Positions 1 through 7,450 of a DNA stretch of 11,178 nt are shown in pieces. The stretch comes from Methanocella sp. (GTDB lineage: Archaea > Halobacteriota > Methanocellia > Methanocellales > Methanocellaceae), in the NCBI RefSeq assembly GCF_035506375.1, contig NZ_DATJPM010000026.1:1-11178 (forward strand), written 5' to 3'. The translations under genes and the position numbers were made by a program. The notes beneath the pieces are model-generated. The model saw nothing but the letters and a program-made list of their open reading frames with translations. It ran no database searches and was not told the DNA's origin. Position 1 is the first letter of the stretch. Every line of letters begins with the position of its first letter.

Positions 1-1632
1 ATGCTGGACGAGAACCGCCGCATCATGATGCCCCTGCGCTCCATGAAGATGAAGGACAGGGACGTCCTGCGGGGCGAGCAGTACGAGTTCCCGCCGCCGC
101 AGCTGAGCCCGATGGACCTGACGGCGGAGGCGCTGAAGGCCCTCTTTGCAAATTCGGACCGGGACGTGGTGAGGACGCTGGCCACGGAGACGAGCATCGG
201 CGGCATGTACGCCGAGGAGGCGCTGGCGCTGGCGGGCGTGGACAAGAATAAGCCCGCGAAGAGCCTGGTGGATAGCGAGGTCCAGCTCGTCCTCAACGGC
301 CTGAGCGAGCTGTTCAGGCCCATCAGGGAGGGAAATCTCAGGCCGAACATCGTGATCCGCGACGGCAAGGAGATCGACGTCCTTCCCATGGAGCTGAGCC
401 GGTACGCGAACGACCAGAAAGTCTACTTCGAGTCGTTCAATAGGGCGCTGGACGAGTATTACGGCAAGCACATCGTGGCCGAGGCAAAGGCCGAGGTCGT
501 GGAGAAGAAGGCCGAGAAGCTCGGCGTGCTGGAAAGAAGATTAAAGCAGCAGGAAGAGGCCATCGCCAAGTTCGAAAAGGAGGAGAAGGAGAACGTCCGC
601 AAGGGCGAGCTGATATACGCCGAGTACGCGGCGGTCGAAGACGTTATCAAGGTCATCAGGGGCGCCCGCGCCAGGGGCATGTCGTGGGACGATATCCGCA
701 AGGTCCTCAAGGATGCCAAAAAAGCGGGCAACACCGCGGCATCCATGATACAGTCCGTGGACCAGGCGGCTAACACAGTCACCGTGAAGTTCCCCGAAGC
801 GGCCATCAGCATCAACATTGACCTTACGGTTCCCCAGAATTCACAAACTTACTACGATAAGGCCAAGAAGGTCCAGTCCAAGAAGGACGGTGCCCTCAAG
901 GCCATCGAGGACACGAAGCGGATGATGGCGAAGGCGATGCCGCAGGAAAAGCCGGCCGATGCACAGAGGCCTGTCGTCAAAATGAAGCCCCGAAAGCCGA
1001 AGTGGTACGAGAAGTACCGGTGGTTCTTCACGTCGGACGGCTTCCTTGTTATAGCGGGCCGGGACGCCGATCAGAACGAGGAGCTCGTCAAGAAGTACAT
1101 GGACAAGAAGGACATTTTCTTCCACGCGCAGGCGTTCGGCGCCCCCATAACCATCGTTAAGACGGAGGGCCGGGAGATCACGGAGGAGACCCTCGCCGAG
1201 GTGGCCCAGTTCGCCGTATCCTATTCGTCGGTATGGAAGTCCGGCCAGTCTTCGGGGGACTGCTTCTGGGTCCGCCCGGAGCAGGTGAGCAAGACGCCCG
1301 AGTCGGGCGAATACGTGGCCAAGGGAGCGTTCATCGTCCGGGGTGAGCGGAACTACGTCAGGAACGTGGAGACGAGGGCGGCCTCAGGCATCCGGTTCGA
1401 CGAGACCGGGTGCTACGTCATCGGCGGACCGGTAGCCGCCGTAAAGGCGAGGGCGAAATACAGCGTCGTCGTCGAGCCCGGCGAGTTCAGCCAGGGCGAT
1501 ATAGCAAAAAAGATCTACCGCTACTTCCTGGAGCACGCGGGCGAAGACGACGCGAAGGCCATCCGCCAGGCGGCTTCGCCCGATAAAGTGTCGCCTTTCC
1601 TGCCGCCGGGAGAGTCGAGGATCGTAACATGA
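1..1632 (+). CDS. rqcH: RqcH/NFACT family ribosome quality-control protein (5' end outside window)
   Basis: This is the C-terminal ~543 residues of an archaeal NFACT protein (Rqc2/NEMF/RqcH family). In bacteria and eukaryotes these bind the large ribosomal subunit carrying a stuck peptidyl-tRNA and direct C-terminal tailing of the nascent chain. The visible order fits the family: the end of the NFACT-N domain (residues 1-35), a helix-hairpin-helix region with GGMYAEEALALAGVD near 67-82, a charged coiled coil at about 155-205, then the NFACT-R/DUF814 domain from about 330 (KWYEKYRWFFTSDGF, AGRDADQNE, HAQAFGAP). After that come the conserved WVRPEQVSKTPESGEY segment and a C-terminal FLPPGESRIV. 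Archaeal members are usually about 650 residues, so roughly 100-130 N-terminal residues, including the Asp/Arg pair needed for tailing, lie upstream. The ATG at base 1 is therefore probably an internal Met. The stop overlaps the pelA start. Confidence 0.93.
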   Translation: MLDENRRIMMPLRSMKMKDRDVLRGEQYEFPPPQLSPMDLTAEALKALFANSDRDVVRTLATETSIGGMYAEEALALAGVDKNKPAKSLVDSEVQLVLNGLSELFRPIREGNLRPNIVIRDGKEIDVLPMELSRYANDQKVYFESFNRALDEYYGKHIVAEAKAEVVEKKAEKLGVLERRLKQQEEAIAKFEKEEKENVRKGELIYAEYAAVEDVIKVIRGARARGMSWDDIRKVLKDAKKAGNTAASMIQSVDQAANTVTVKFPEAAISINIDLTVPQNSQTYYDKAKKVQSKKDGALKAIEDTKRMMAKAMPQEKPADAQRPVVKMKPRKPKWYEKYRWFFTSDGFLVIAGRDADQNEELVKKYMDKKDIFFHAQAFGAPITIVKTEGREITEETLAEVAQFAVSYSSVWKSGQSSGDCFWVRPEQVSKTPESGEYVAKGAFIVRGERNYVRNVETRAASGIRFDETGCYVIGGPVAAVKARAKYSVVVEPGEFSQGDIAKKIYRYFLEHAGEDDAKAIRQAASPDKVSPFLPPGESRIVT

Positions 1633-2687
1633 AGGTCAACAAGGAAGATCTCAGGGGGGATTATGGGGAGATATCGCTTACCCCCGAGTCTCTCGACGAC
1701 CTCTGGCATCTAAAATACGTCATAGAGCCAGGCGATACGGTCTTTTCGCTGACCTTTCGGGTCCTGGACAGCGCCACCGATAAGCTCAGGCCCGAGAAGA
1801 TGGACAAGAGGCCCGTGAGGCTGGGCGTCAGGGTGGAGTCCGTGGAATTCCATAAGTTCTCGAATCGCCTGCGCATCAAGGGCATCATCATCTCCGACCT
1901 GGACACGGGCATGTACCACACGCTCAACATCGAGCCGTATTCTGAATTGTCGATCATCAAGCACTGGAAGCCCGACCAGATCGAGCGGATACGCGATGCG
2001 ATCGAGGAGGCGAAGCTGCCCGAGATAGAGATCGTCACCATCGAGGAGGGCGAGGCCGCCATAGGCTTCCTGCGGCAGTACGGTGTGGAAGAGGTCTCCA
2101 GGATAAGGCAGTCGTCCTCCGGCAAGCGGGAGGGCACCGACGCGAGGGCCGAGTTTTTCGGCGAAGTGGCGGCGCAGCTTAAGAACGCCGACAGGGTCAA
2201 GACCTTCGTGGTCGCCGGCCCCGGCTTCATCAAGGACGACTTCGTGAAATTTTTGAGGAACAACGCAAAAGAGGCCGCCGACAAGGTCATTGTCGAGGAT
2301 ACCTCGTCCATTGGCTCTTCAGGCTTCCAGGAGGTGCTCCGGCGCGGGGCCATCGAGCGCGTCGCCGAGGAGATGCGAATATCCAGGGAAGCAAAGCTCA
2401 TCGAGCGCCTCCTGGTAGAGATCGCGAGCGACGGCAAGGCCACCTACGGGTACCGGCAGACGAAAGATGCCGTGGGCCTCGGCGCCGTGGAGGTGCTGCT
2501 TATCGCCGACGAGACGCTGCGGAACTACCGGGAAAAGGGCGAGGCCGACATCGAGCGCATGATGAAGTCCGTCGAGCAGTCCCGGGGTAAAGTGGTCATT
2601 TTTTCGACGGAGTTCGAGCCAGGCCAGCGCCTGGAGAAGCTGGGTGGCGTGGCGGCGCTCCTGCGGTTCAAGATTAGCGGGCAATAG
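1629..2687 (+). CDS. pelA: mRNA surveillance protein Pelota (Dom34 homolog)
   Basis: This is a full-length Pelota of 352 residues, the usual archaeal size. It is an eRF1-like protein without peptide-release activity. With an aEF1A-type GTPase and ABCE1 it splits ribosomes stalled on broken or end-less mRNA. The N-terminal Sm-like domain (1-130) carries the family signatures EISLTPESLDDLWHL and VIEPGDTVFSLTFRV. The central eRF1_2-like domain (about 133-260) contains VVAGPGFIKDDFVKFL and lacks a GGQ motif, as expected for Pelota. The C-terminal eRF1_3-like domain (about 261-352) includes YGYRQTKDAVGLGAVEVLLIADE and ends with GGVAALLRFKI. The start ATG sits inside an ATGA overlap with the upstream rqcH stop, implying translational coupling and a shared transcript. 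No separate promoter is visible. Confidence 0.97.
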   Translation: MKVNKEDLRGDYGEISLTPESLDDLWHLKYVIEPGDTVFSLTFRVLDSATDKLRPEKMDKRPVRLGVRVESVEFHKFSNRLRIKGIIISDLDTGMYHTLNIEPYSELSIIKHWKPDQIERIRDAIEEAKLPEIEIVTIEEGEAAIGFLRQYGVEEVSRIRQSSSGKREGTDARAEFFGEVAAQLKNADRVKTFVVAGPGFIKDDFVKFLRNNAKEAADKVIVEDTSSIGSSGFQEVLRRGAIERVAEEMRISREAKLIERLLVEIASDGKATYGYRQTKDAVGLGAVEVLLIADETLRNYREKGEADIERMMKSVEQSRGKVVIFSTEFEPGQRLEKLGGVAALLRFKISGQ

Positions 2688-2727
2688 CCGGATGACGGCC
2701 AGTCCAGCCTTTATTATGCTGAAGCCA

Positions 2728-2765
2728 AATAATATATGAGATTAAGGAGCATTTAGACTAGAGGT
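2728..2765 (+). promoter_or_regulatory. Promoter and RBS of the SpoIIM-like gene
   Basis: A TATA-like element (TAATATAT, 2730-2737) preceded by purine-rich AAGCCAAA would place transcription start near 2758-2762. GAGGT (2761-2765) lies 5 nt before the GTG start at 2771, so the leader would be very short. The site suggests that this gene is transcribed separately from rqcH-pelA. Confidence 0.5.
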
Positions 2766-2770
2766 CACCC

Positions 2771-3394
2771 GTGAATAACCCGCTGAGCGATTCCATCGGC
2801 ATCATGAGAAAGGACTGGAAACTGCTTGCCGGCCTCAACGTTCTTTATCTCTGCGTGCTCCTCATCGGAGCCGTGCTGGCCCTGATCAGCCCGGGCCTGC
2901 AGATGTCCATGGTCCAGTTTTTGGGCGCCGATACCATCAGCGGGTCGCTGAGCACGCCGGCCAACATTACGGACTCCCTCATGGCCAGCATCAGCGGCCT
3001 GGCCTCGAGCTTCGGCCTGAACACGCTGGGGCTGATCACCATACCGTCGGCGGTATTACCATTATGGGGGCCCATAATCGGCTCGGCCCGGTTTTTTATC
3101 TGGGGCGTTTCCTATGTCTTACCCCTGGAAGGCGTGATGACGATGCGGGACCTGCTGCCCCAGTACGTGGCCATGCTGCTCCAGGGAGAGGCGTACATCA
3201 TAGCCATTTTCGCCTGCGTCCGGCAGATGGTCGTCGCCGTCGATTACATAGATGCCGGCTTCCGATGGATGCTCCGGATGTACGCCCGCGCGGTCGCCGA
3301 AAACTTAAAGCTGCTAGTCGTCGTTTTTATATTACTTGCCATCTCCGCCGTATACCAGGCGTTCATCATCCCGGTACTCAACGGCATACTATAG
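2771..3394 (+). CDS. Polytopic membrane protein, SpoIIM/DUF95-like
   Basis: A 207-residue membrane protein read from a GTG start chosen because GAGGT lies 5 nt upstream. Hydrophobic segments are visible at about 18-41, about 85-117 (one or two passes, with SAVLPLWGPIIGSARFF), about 138-158 and about 178-200. The short N-terminus is cytoplasm-like (SIGIMRKDWK) and the C-terminus is very hydrophobic. The pattern of a polar helix before a glycine-rich pass, then LLPQYVAMLLQGEAYIIA in the place of the ElxA segment, recalls the SpoIIM/DUF95 family, which is common in archaea and mostly uncharacterised there. No catalytic residues can be named. The assignment rests on pattern similarity only and could be wrong; the membrane location is much safer. 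Its promoter appears separate from pelA, and the next gene follows after 57 bp. Confidence 0.75.
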   Translation: MNNPLSDSIGIMRKDWKLLAGLNVLYLCVLLIGAVLALISPGLQMSMVQFLGADTISGSLSTPANITDSLMASISGLASSFGLNTLGLITIPSAVLPLWGPIIGSARFFIWGVSYVLPLEGVMTMRDLLPQYVAMLLQGEAYIIAIFACVRQMVVAVDYIDAGFRWMLRMYARAVAENLKLLVVVFILLAISAVYQAFIIPVLNGIL

Positions 3395-3400
3395 GAAAAC

Positions 3401-3446
3401 GGTTATAAATTCATGAAAGCTTAAGTATCATAATACGGTCAGAGGT
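3401..3446 (+). promoter_or_regulatory. Promoter and RBS of the beta-rich orphan gene
   Basis: A TATA-like GGTTATAAAT (3401-3410) follows GAAAAC just after the preceding stop. GAGGT (3442-3446) is placed 5 nt before GTG 3452. That RBS overlaps an in-frame TTG at 3446, which makes TTG an unlikely start. Confidence 0.4.
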
Positions 3447-3451
3447 TGAAA

Positions 3452-4639
3452 GTGAGGGATATAAGATTTTTTAATGGCTTCAGCGGCGCCGTAAAGCTGC
3501 CTTCCATGGGCCGCCCGCTGATAAAAAATGGCCGGCGCATCGGGCGTAACATCCTCGATGCCACGGGAGACTACGAGGAGCAGGTACTCAGCGTAATATC
3601 AGGCCGCCAGCTCCACCGCATCGACATCTACCCGAATGCGGACTACAAGACGGGAATCTATAAGGCATCGGAGGCCGCGCCGGGCATAGAGCCCATATTT
3701 TATAAATGTGAGAATCTGATACCCTACGGCAAGGAGTACTGGTTCGCGATCTTCACCTCGATGGATAAGAAAAAGAACCCGATGCAGCTCATCGTGACCT
3801 TCGGCCGGAGGAACTCCCGCAAGTCGGTGATCGACAACGTGGAGATCCTGGGAGACAGCCCCGGCAACGGCACGACCCGCATGGGGGGTTTCGCCTGGTG
3901 CTATGACGGCAGGAAAAAGCTCGTCGTGCCCACCGTGGAGACGATGACCAGCGTCACGGACCATTCGATCGTATCGGCCGGCGAAGGCCTGAGCATCGAC
4001 ATCTCGGGAAATGTGCCGCAGTTCAGGGTGAGGGTCGACAGCAATGCCATCAAGTGCGACTTCAGCCTGACGAAGCCGGCCTCGGGCTATGACACGGAAG
4101 TGCTGAACGAGCTCAAGATGCGGCTGAACTATCAGGTGTATAACCTCTACTACGATTTCACCGGTACCCTCAACGGCCGCGAGTACAGTGGCAGGTGCTA
4201 TTTACAAAAGGTCATCCTCATGACGCCGATGGTCCCCTGGTACTGGTCCCGTTTCGAATTCCGGGACGGCTCGTACTTCGTGTTCTTCAAGCCGTACTTT
4301 GGCAGCCGTGACATGAACTACTCGCTGAGGAATAAGGGCGCCTTCTACTCGGCTTCGGAGGATAAGCTCTACTGGGTCTATAACATCGATGTGAAGCACG
4401 ATAACCTCATGAAGAGCTGGAAGATCACCAGCAAGGGCAACGGCTACTCGCTGGCCGTAGTCGCCAGGACCTACGCGGACCACGGCTTCAACTTCCGCCA
4501 CGGCGGGATCTTTAACTATAACGAGCACATGGTCAACGTCACGAAGTTCGATTTCAAGGCCGATGGCCGGAAAGTCAACCTCAGGAAGCTGGGCACAGGC
4601 GCCGGCATCGTCGAGGAAGCCACAGGGCTGCTCATCTAA
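3452..4639 (+). CDS. Uncharacterised beta-rich protein, possibly lipocalin/AttH-like
   Basis: A 395-residue protein without a signal peptide or membrane segment. I chose GTG 3452 over the in-frame TTG 3446 because GAGGT at 3442-3446 is correctly spaced only for GTG. The sequence is rich in Tyr, Trp, Phe and alternating polar/hydrophobic stretches typical of beta sheet. The most distinctive block is VILMTPMVPWYWSRFEFRDG (about 254-273), followed by YFVFFKPYFGSR. A Trp-rich strand before a Phe/Asp/Gly turn resembles the tandem-lipocalin fold of AttH/CrtC-type proteins, but catalytic residues of carotenoid hydratase cannot be identified. I do not recognise the gene, and no carotenoid or lipid genes are nearby. 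A T-rich stretch (4661-4667) downstream may end transcription. Confidence 0.8.
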   Translation: MRDIRFFNGFSGAVKLPSMGRPLIKNGRRIGRNILDATGDYEEQVLSVISGRQLHRIDIYPNADYKTGIYKASEAAPGIEPIFYKCENLIPYGKEYWFAIFTSMDKKKNPMQLIVTFGRRNSRKSVIDNVEILGDSPGNGTTRMGGFAWCYDGRKKLVVPTVETMTSVTDHSIVSAGEGLSIDISGNVPQFRVRVDSNAIKCDFSLTKPASGYDTEVLNELKMRLNYQVYNLYYDFTGTLNGREYSGRCYLQKVILMTPMVPWYWSRFEFRDGSYFVFFKPYFGSRDMNYSLRNKGAFYSASEDKLYWVYNIDVKHDNLMKSWKITSKGNGYSLAVVARTYADHGFNFRHGGIFNYNEHMVNVTKFDFKADGRKVNLRKLGTGAGIVEEATGLLI

Positions 4640-4678
4640 GCGCCAGGGACTTTCGTTCTCATTTTTATAAATTGGCTG

Positions 4679-4800
4679 ATAATAGCTTTCGATTGCTAAA
4701 CAAGCAATTATTATGCATTAAAAAGCGAAATAATTTATATATTATGTCCAGTTTACCCAATAAATTGTGGGATAAACGAGAAAAGATATATACTATAATT
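4679..4800 (+). promoter_or_regulatory. Tandem TATA promoters with upstream hairpin
   Basis: The 183-bp AT-rich spacer holds two TATA elements pointing at the gene at 4823. The distal one is strong (BRE-like GCGAAA 4725-4730 plus TTTATATA 4734-4741, start predicted near 4764). The proximal one (GATATATA, 4785-4792) predicts a start around 4814-4818, a few bases before ATG 4823. Upstream lies a perfect 6-bp hairpin (ATTGCT 4692-4697 / AGCAAT 4703-4708), extended by ATAATA 4679-4684 pairing with TATTAT 4709-4714 across a bulge. It could be an operator or the terminator of the preceding gene. Confidence 0.5.
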
Positions 4801-4822
4801 TATTTGTTTAATTCTGATAAAC

Positions 4823-5254
4823 ATGATGAGCGAGAGGCGTATAAAGGTCGACTTTCCCGACATTGACATCACGCCCGATGACATATCGGGCTATTATATG
4901 GACGCGGGCGCGGACATCGTCCAGAGCGGAGAAGTCCCCGACGTGGACGCGTTCATCCGGAACCTGGAGGAGTATAACCGGCTCCAGTACCGGCTGATGG
5001 ATAAGACCGACCGCCTCTGCGAGTCCATGGAGCGCATGCTCGACAACGAGTTCGTCATCGTCAACGACCTTAATCCTATTTTCGAGGAAGTGGACGAGAT
5101 CACTGAGCGCATGGAGGATATGAAGTACTTCATCCCCCGGGACGAGGTCCTGGAGGTCCTCGAACGATACCTGTCCCTGCACCAGAGGCTCTTCGATAAG
5201 CCCGTCTTCTACGTGGAGGCCGGGTGGGACGTCATACAGGACTACGGCCTGTAA
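4823..5254 (+). CDS. Small acidic helical protein of unknown function
   Basis: A 143-residue acidic soluble protein that I do not recognise. The N-terminus is beta-like (IKVDFPDIDITPDDISGYY). The middle (about 45-105) is strongly charged and looks helical or coiled-coil (LEEYNRLQYRLMDKTDRLCE, then EEVDEITERMEDMKYF). The C-terminal part is again helical with aromatic residues (VFYVEAGWDVIQDYGL). Two consecutive ATG codons (4823 and 4826) could start it. No Shine-Dalgarno sequence precedes them, and the proximal TATA element predicts a start within about 10 nt, so translation may be leaderless. GC and codon use match the neighbours, so it is probably a real, lineage-restricted gene. It converges with the KaiC-like gene. 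Confidence 0.75.
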   Translation: MMSERRIKVDFPDIDITPDDISGYYMDAGADIVQSGEVPDVDAFIRNLEEYNRLQYRLMDKTDRLCESMERMLDNEFVIVNDLNPIFEEVDEITERMEDMKYFIPRDEVLEVLERYLSLHQRLFDKPVFYVEAGWDVIQDYGL

Positions 5255-5280
5255 TCTTTTTCTAATTCTTGTATGCTTTT
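5255..5280 (+). terminator. T-rich archaeal-type terminator
   Basis: TCTTTTTCT begins immediately after the stop codon and is followed by TTCTTG and GCTTTT. Runs of T without a hairpin are typical archaeal termination signals. The remaining spacer to 5411 shows no gene. Confidence 0.45.
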
Positions 5281-5411
5281 CGGATTATACTATTGCTCTG
5301 GCTATTTTGTATTCTCGCTTTTTCTCCTCTGTCCCTGTGGTTAAGGACACTCCGGGAAGGCATAACGGGTAAATCAGATTGTATATTGTAAATGCAATTC
5401 GAGCCGGGATG

Positions 5412-6815
5412 TTAGAGCCGCTTGAGGCGTATCTGCCCCTGCTCAAGCCGGGCCACAAAAGGCTCGAAGCTCTTCGCATAGGGAGCCTTCCGGACCCGCA
5501 GCAGCGCATAGCCGCCATAGCCCCAGACATCGACAAAGCCGTCCGAGGCGGCCGATATATTCGAGGACAGCGGGCCATCGGCAGACGGGCCGCTAAAGAC
5601 GATCAGAAGCTCGCCCTTTTCACGGGCCCTGCTCCGGGAAAATTCCAGCGCTTTCCAGGCGCCGGCAATGCCGGACCATCTCTCCATGCTTCCCGCATCA
5701 GCGATGATCCGGATGCGCTTTCCTTTCACCAGACGCTGACGCGACACGGGCACGCCGGCATTTTCGCCCATCTCCACTGAAACAATGAAATCCTTAATCT
5801 TATCAGCCGCGGGAAGGCCGAACGGATCCACGATGGCCAGGCGGCCTTTAAGCTCGCCCTCTGCCCCGAAACGCCACCGGAACGCTTCAAGAGAGAAGTC
5901 GTCCGCCGCCGAAGCAAAATACACGAGGCTGTCGCCGGAGGCGAGCGTTTCCCGTACCATCGTGTCCATGAGAGGACGGCAGAGGGACTCGTACCGGACG
6001 ATAAAATGCCAGGTGGAGCCATAAGGCATCCCCGAGATGATCTCGTCCAGGTCTGTAACCCCTGTCTTTGCTGTCTCGACCTCGGGCGGGCTGCCGGTGC
6101 CCGGGGCCAGCACCGTGATGCCGTCATTTGAAATATTATACAGATACCGCCCGAAGCAATGCTCCTGCCCCCGGAGCTTGACGACTTCAAGGGTTTTAAC
6201 GGCGATGCCGGGGCCGCCCTGGACTGCAATCTCCTGCTTCCCGAGGTCGACGATATCGTCGACCAGCATGCGCTCGATGCCGTCGCCCTCCGCGGTGAAA
6301 ATTGTCGTACAGCCCGATCGGGAAGCCCATCCCAGGAACAGGAGCAGCTTTCTTCGGCGCTCCAGGTCATCGCCGGTGAATAGGCGTATGGAGCTGATGG
6401 AATCGACTACCAGGTGGTCGATGCGGTGGGAGCTCACGCGCTCCTGGACGATATCGTAAATATCGCCCGCATATTCGCCCTCCGCTATGGTGCCGAGCGA
6501 ATAGTCCCAGAACTCTACGAACCCTCCCTCTTCCCGGGGCCCGTAGAAGTCGAGGTTGACGCCGGTCCTGACCAGGTTGAGGTCAAAGAAGGACATCGTC
6601 GACGCGAACTTGTTGATGGAGTACAAAAGCTCATGGGTGCTCACGAACAGCACGCGCCCGCCCTTCCGGGCCTGGTTGAACGTGTACTGCAAGGCCATCA
6701 CAGTCTTACCAGCACCCGGGGGGCCGGATATGAGCATGGTCGAGCCCTTCGGTATGCCCCCGCCGAGGAGCGTGTCTAATCCCGCGATATCGGTCTTCAC
6801 CGTGGCCAATCCCAT
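5412..6815 (-). CDS. KaiC-like RecA-superfamily ATPase with degenerate second domain
   Basis: A 467-residue KaiC/RadA-like P-loop ATPase. The first half is intact: TDIAGLDTLLGGGIPKGS, Walker A GPPGAGKT at 31-38, Walker B LVVDSIS at 135-141, and the KaiC signature VKLRGQEH at 212-219. The catalytic position after strand 2 reads THELL (E62), with only one Glu of the usual pair. A second KaiC-like half begins at about 251 (TGVTDLDEIISGMPYGS), but its P-loop has decayed to IVRYESLCRPLM with no Lys, so it should not bind ATP in the usual way. The C-terminus (VWGYGGYALLRVRKAP) still looks KaiC-like. Archaeal proteins of this group are mostly uncharacterised signalling or regulatory ATPases; GvpD-type regulators are a remote alternative, and no gas-vesicle gene is visible here. 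ATG 6815 is preceded by GAGG. It is divergent from an Lrp gene. Confidence 0.9.
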   Translation of the reverse strand: MGLATVKTDIAGLDTLLGGGIPKGSTMLISGPPGAGKTVMALQYTFNQARKGGRVLFVSTHELLYSINKFASTMSFFDLNLVRTGVNLDFYGPREEGGFVEFWDYSLGTIAEGEYAGDIYDIVQERVSSHRIDHLVVDSISSIRLFTGDDLERRRKLLLFLGWASRSGCTTIFTAEGDGIERMLVDDIVDLGKQEIAVQGGPGIAVKTLEVVKLRGQEHCFGRYLYNISNDGITVLAPGTGSPPEVETAKTGVTDLDEIISGMPYGSTWHFIVRYESLCRPLMDTMVRETLASGDSLVYFASAADDFSLEAFRWRFGAEGELKGRLAIVDPFGLPAADKIKDFIVSVEMGENAGVPVSRQRLVKGKRIRIIADAGSMERWSGIAGAWKALEFSRSRAREKGELLIVFSGPSADGPLSSNISAASDGFVDVWGYGGYALLRVRKAPYAKSFEPFVARLEQGQIRLKRL

Positions 6816-6825
6816 GCTCTGACAT

Positions 6826-6875
6826 CCCTCAAAATTGTATTATAATGATTGGACAATGTTAATATAAGTATTTTA
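6826..6875 (-). promoter_or_regulatory. Promoter and RBS of the KaiC-like gene
   Basis: On the minus strand CTTATATT (6868-6861), preceded by AAAATA, would start transcription near 6838. GAGGG (6830-6826) lies 10 nt before ATG 6815. The leader is about 20 nt. Confidence 0.45.
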
Positions 6876-6924
6876 AGTACGGCCTTCAGGCTGCGCATGT
6901 CGAGGGAGGCGTTTCGGCGCGAGC

Positions 6925-6965
6925 GTTAAAAAACGAATATTTATATACTAATGTGCCCAATAAAT
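6925..6965 (+). promoter_or_regulatory. Promoter of the Lrp/AsnC gene
   Basis: A strong BRE/TATA pair (AAAACGAATA then TTTATATA at 6940-6947) predicts a start near 6968-6972, giving a ~30-nt leader that ends in a weak GGGG ribosome binding site before ATG 6999. A GC-rich island (6879-6925, including GCCTTCAGGC) separates it from the divergent promoter and is a plausible operator. CCCAATAAAT at 6956-6965 is also found in the spacer before 4823. Confidence 0.55.
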
Positions 6966-6998
6966 ATAATCTAACCGATAAAAACCGGGGACAATGGT

Positions 6999-7448
6999 AT
7001 GAAGATCGACAAAATGAACAAAAAGATACTCAACATCCTCCAGCAGTCCGGCAGGATGACCTACAAGGACGTCGCTAAGAAGATCGACCGGGCCCAGTCC
7101 ACGGTTCGTGACAGGATAGGCATTATGGAAGAGGAGGGCGTCATCAAAGGCTATACGGTCGTAATCAACAAGAAGAAGGCCGGCCTGGATTGCTACGCCA
7201 TCATCAAGTGCAAGGTCGACTCGGGCAGGCTGGACGAAGTGACCCGTAAGCTAAAGCGCGTGGACAACGTCCTGCAGGTCTACCACACGAGCGGCGCATA
7301 CAACCTCACGTTCCTCATCGCCACCTGGGACTACGACGAGTTGAAGCGCATACTAAAGGAAAAAGTGGCCCCGATGGGAATAAAGGACTACGAGACGATC
7401 ATCATCATGGAGTCCATCCGTGAGATGTCGTACGTGGACATCCATTAA
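6999..7448 (+). CDS. Lrp/AsnC family transcriptional regulator
   Basis: A 149-residue feast/famine-type regulator of the normal family length. The N-terminal winged helix-turn-helix spans about 5-55 (MNKKILNILQQSGRMTYKDV, then AQSTVRDRIGIMEEEGVIKGYTVVI). The C-terminal RAM/AsnC ligand-binding domain spans about 62-140 (YAIIKCKVDSGRLDEVTRKL, VYHTSGAYNLTFLIATWD, MESIREMSYVDIH). Such proteins form dimers to octamers and bind amino acids or other small metabolites; the effector cannot be read from the sequence. It is only distantly related to the two Lrp genes at 7451 and 8740. It is transcribed divergently from the KaiC-like gene and may control that shared spacer or itself. Its stop is 2 bp from the stop of the converging Lrp gene. 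Confidence 0.95.
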   Translation: MKIDKMNKKILNILQQSGRMTYKDVAKKIDRAQSTVRDRIGIMEEEGVIKGYTVVINKKKAGLDCYAIIKCKVDSGRLDEVTRKLKRVDNVLQVYHTSGAYNLTFLIATWDYDELKRILKEKVAPMGIKDYETIIIMESIREMSYVDIH

Positions 7449-7450
7449 AG

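Noticed and set aside
1661..2443. 260-codon minus-strand open frame opposite pelA
   Set aside because: It is a mirror frame of the confidently identified Pelota gene, with Ser/Arg-rich composition typical of antisense shadows.
4672..4866. 64-codon plus-strand open frame from a TTG
   Set aside because: AT-driven composition, no RBS, overlaps two promoters and the well-supported start of the gene at 4823.
5726..6370. 214-codon minus-strand frame inside the KaiC-like gene
   Set aside because: Ser/Arg/Trp-rich translation in another frame of the ATPase gene, with no RBS.
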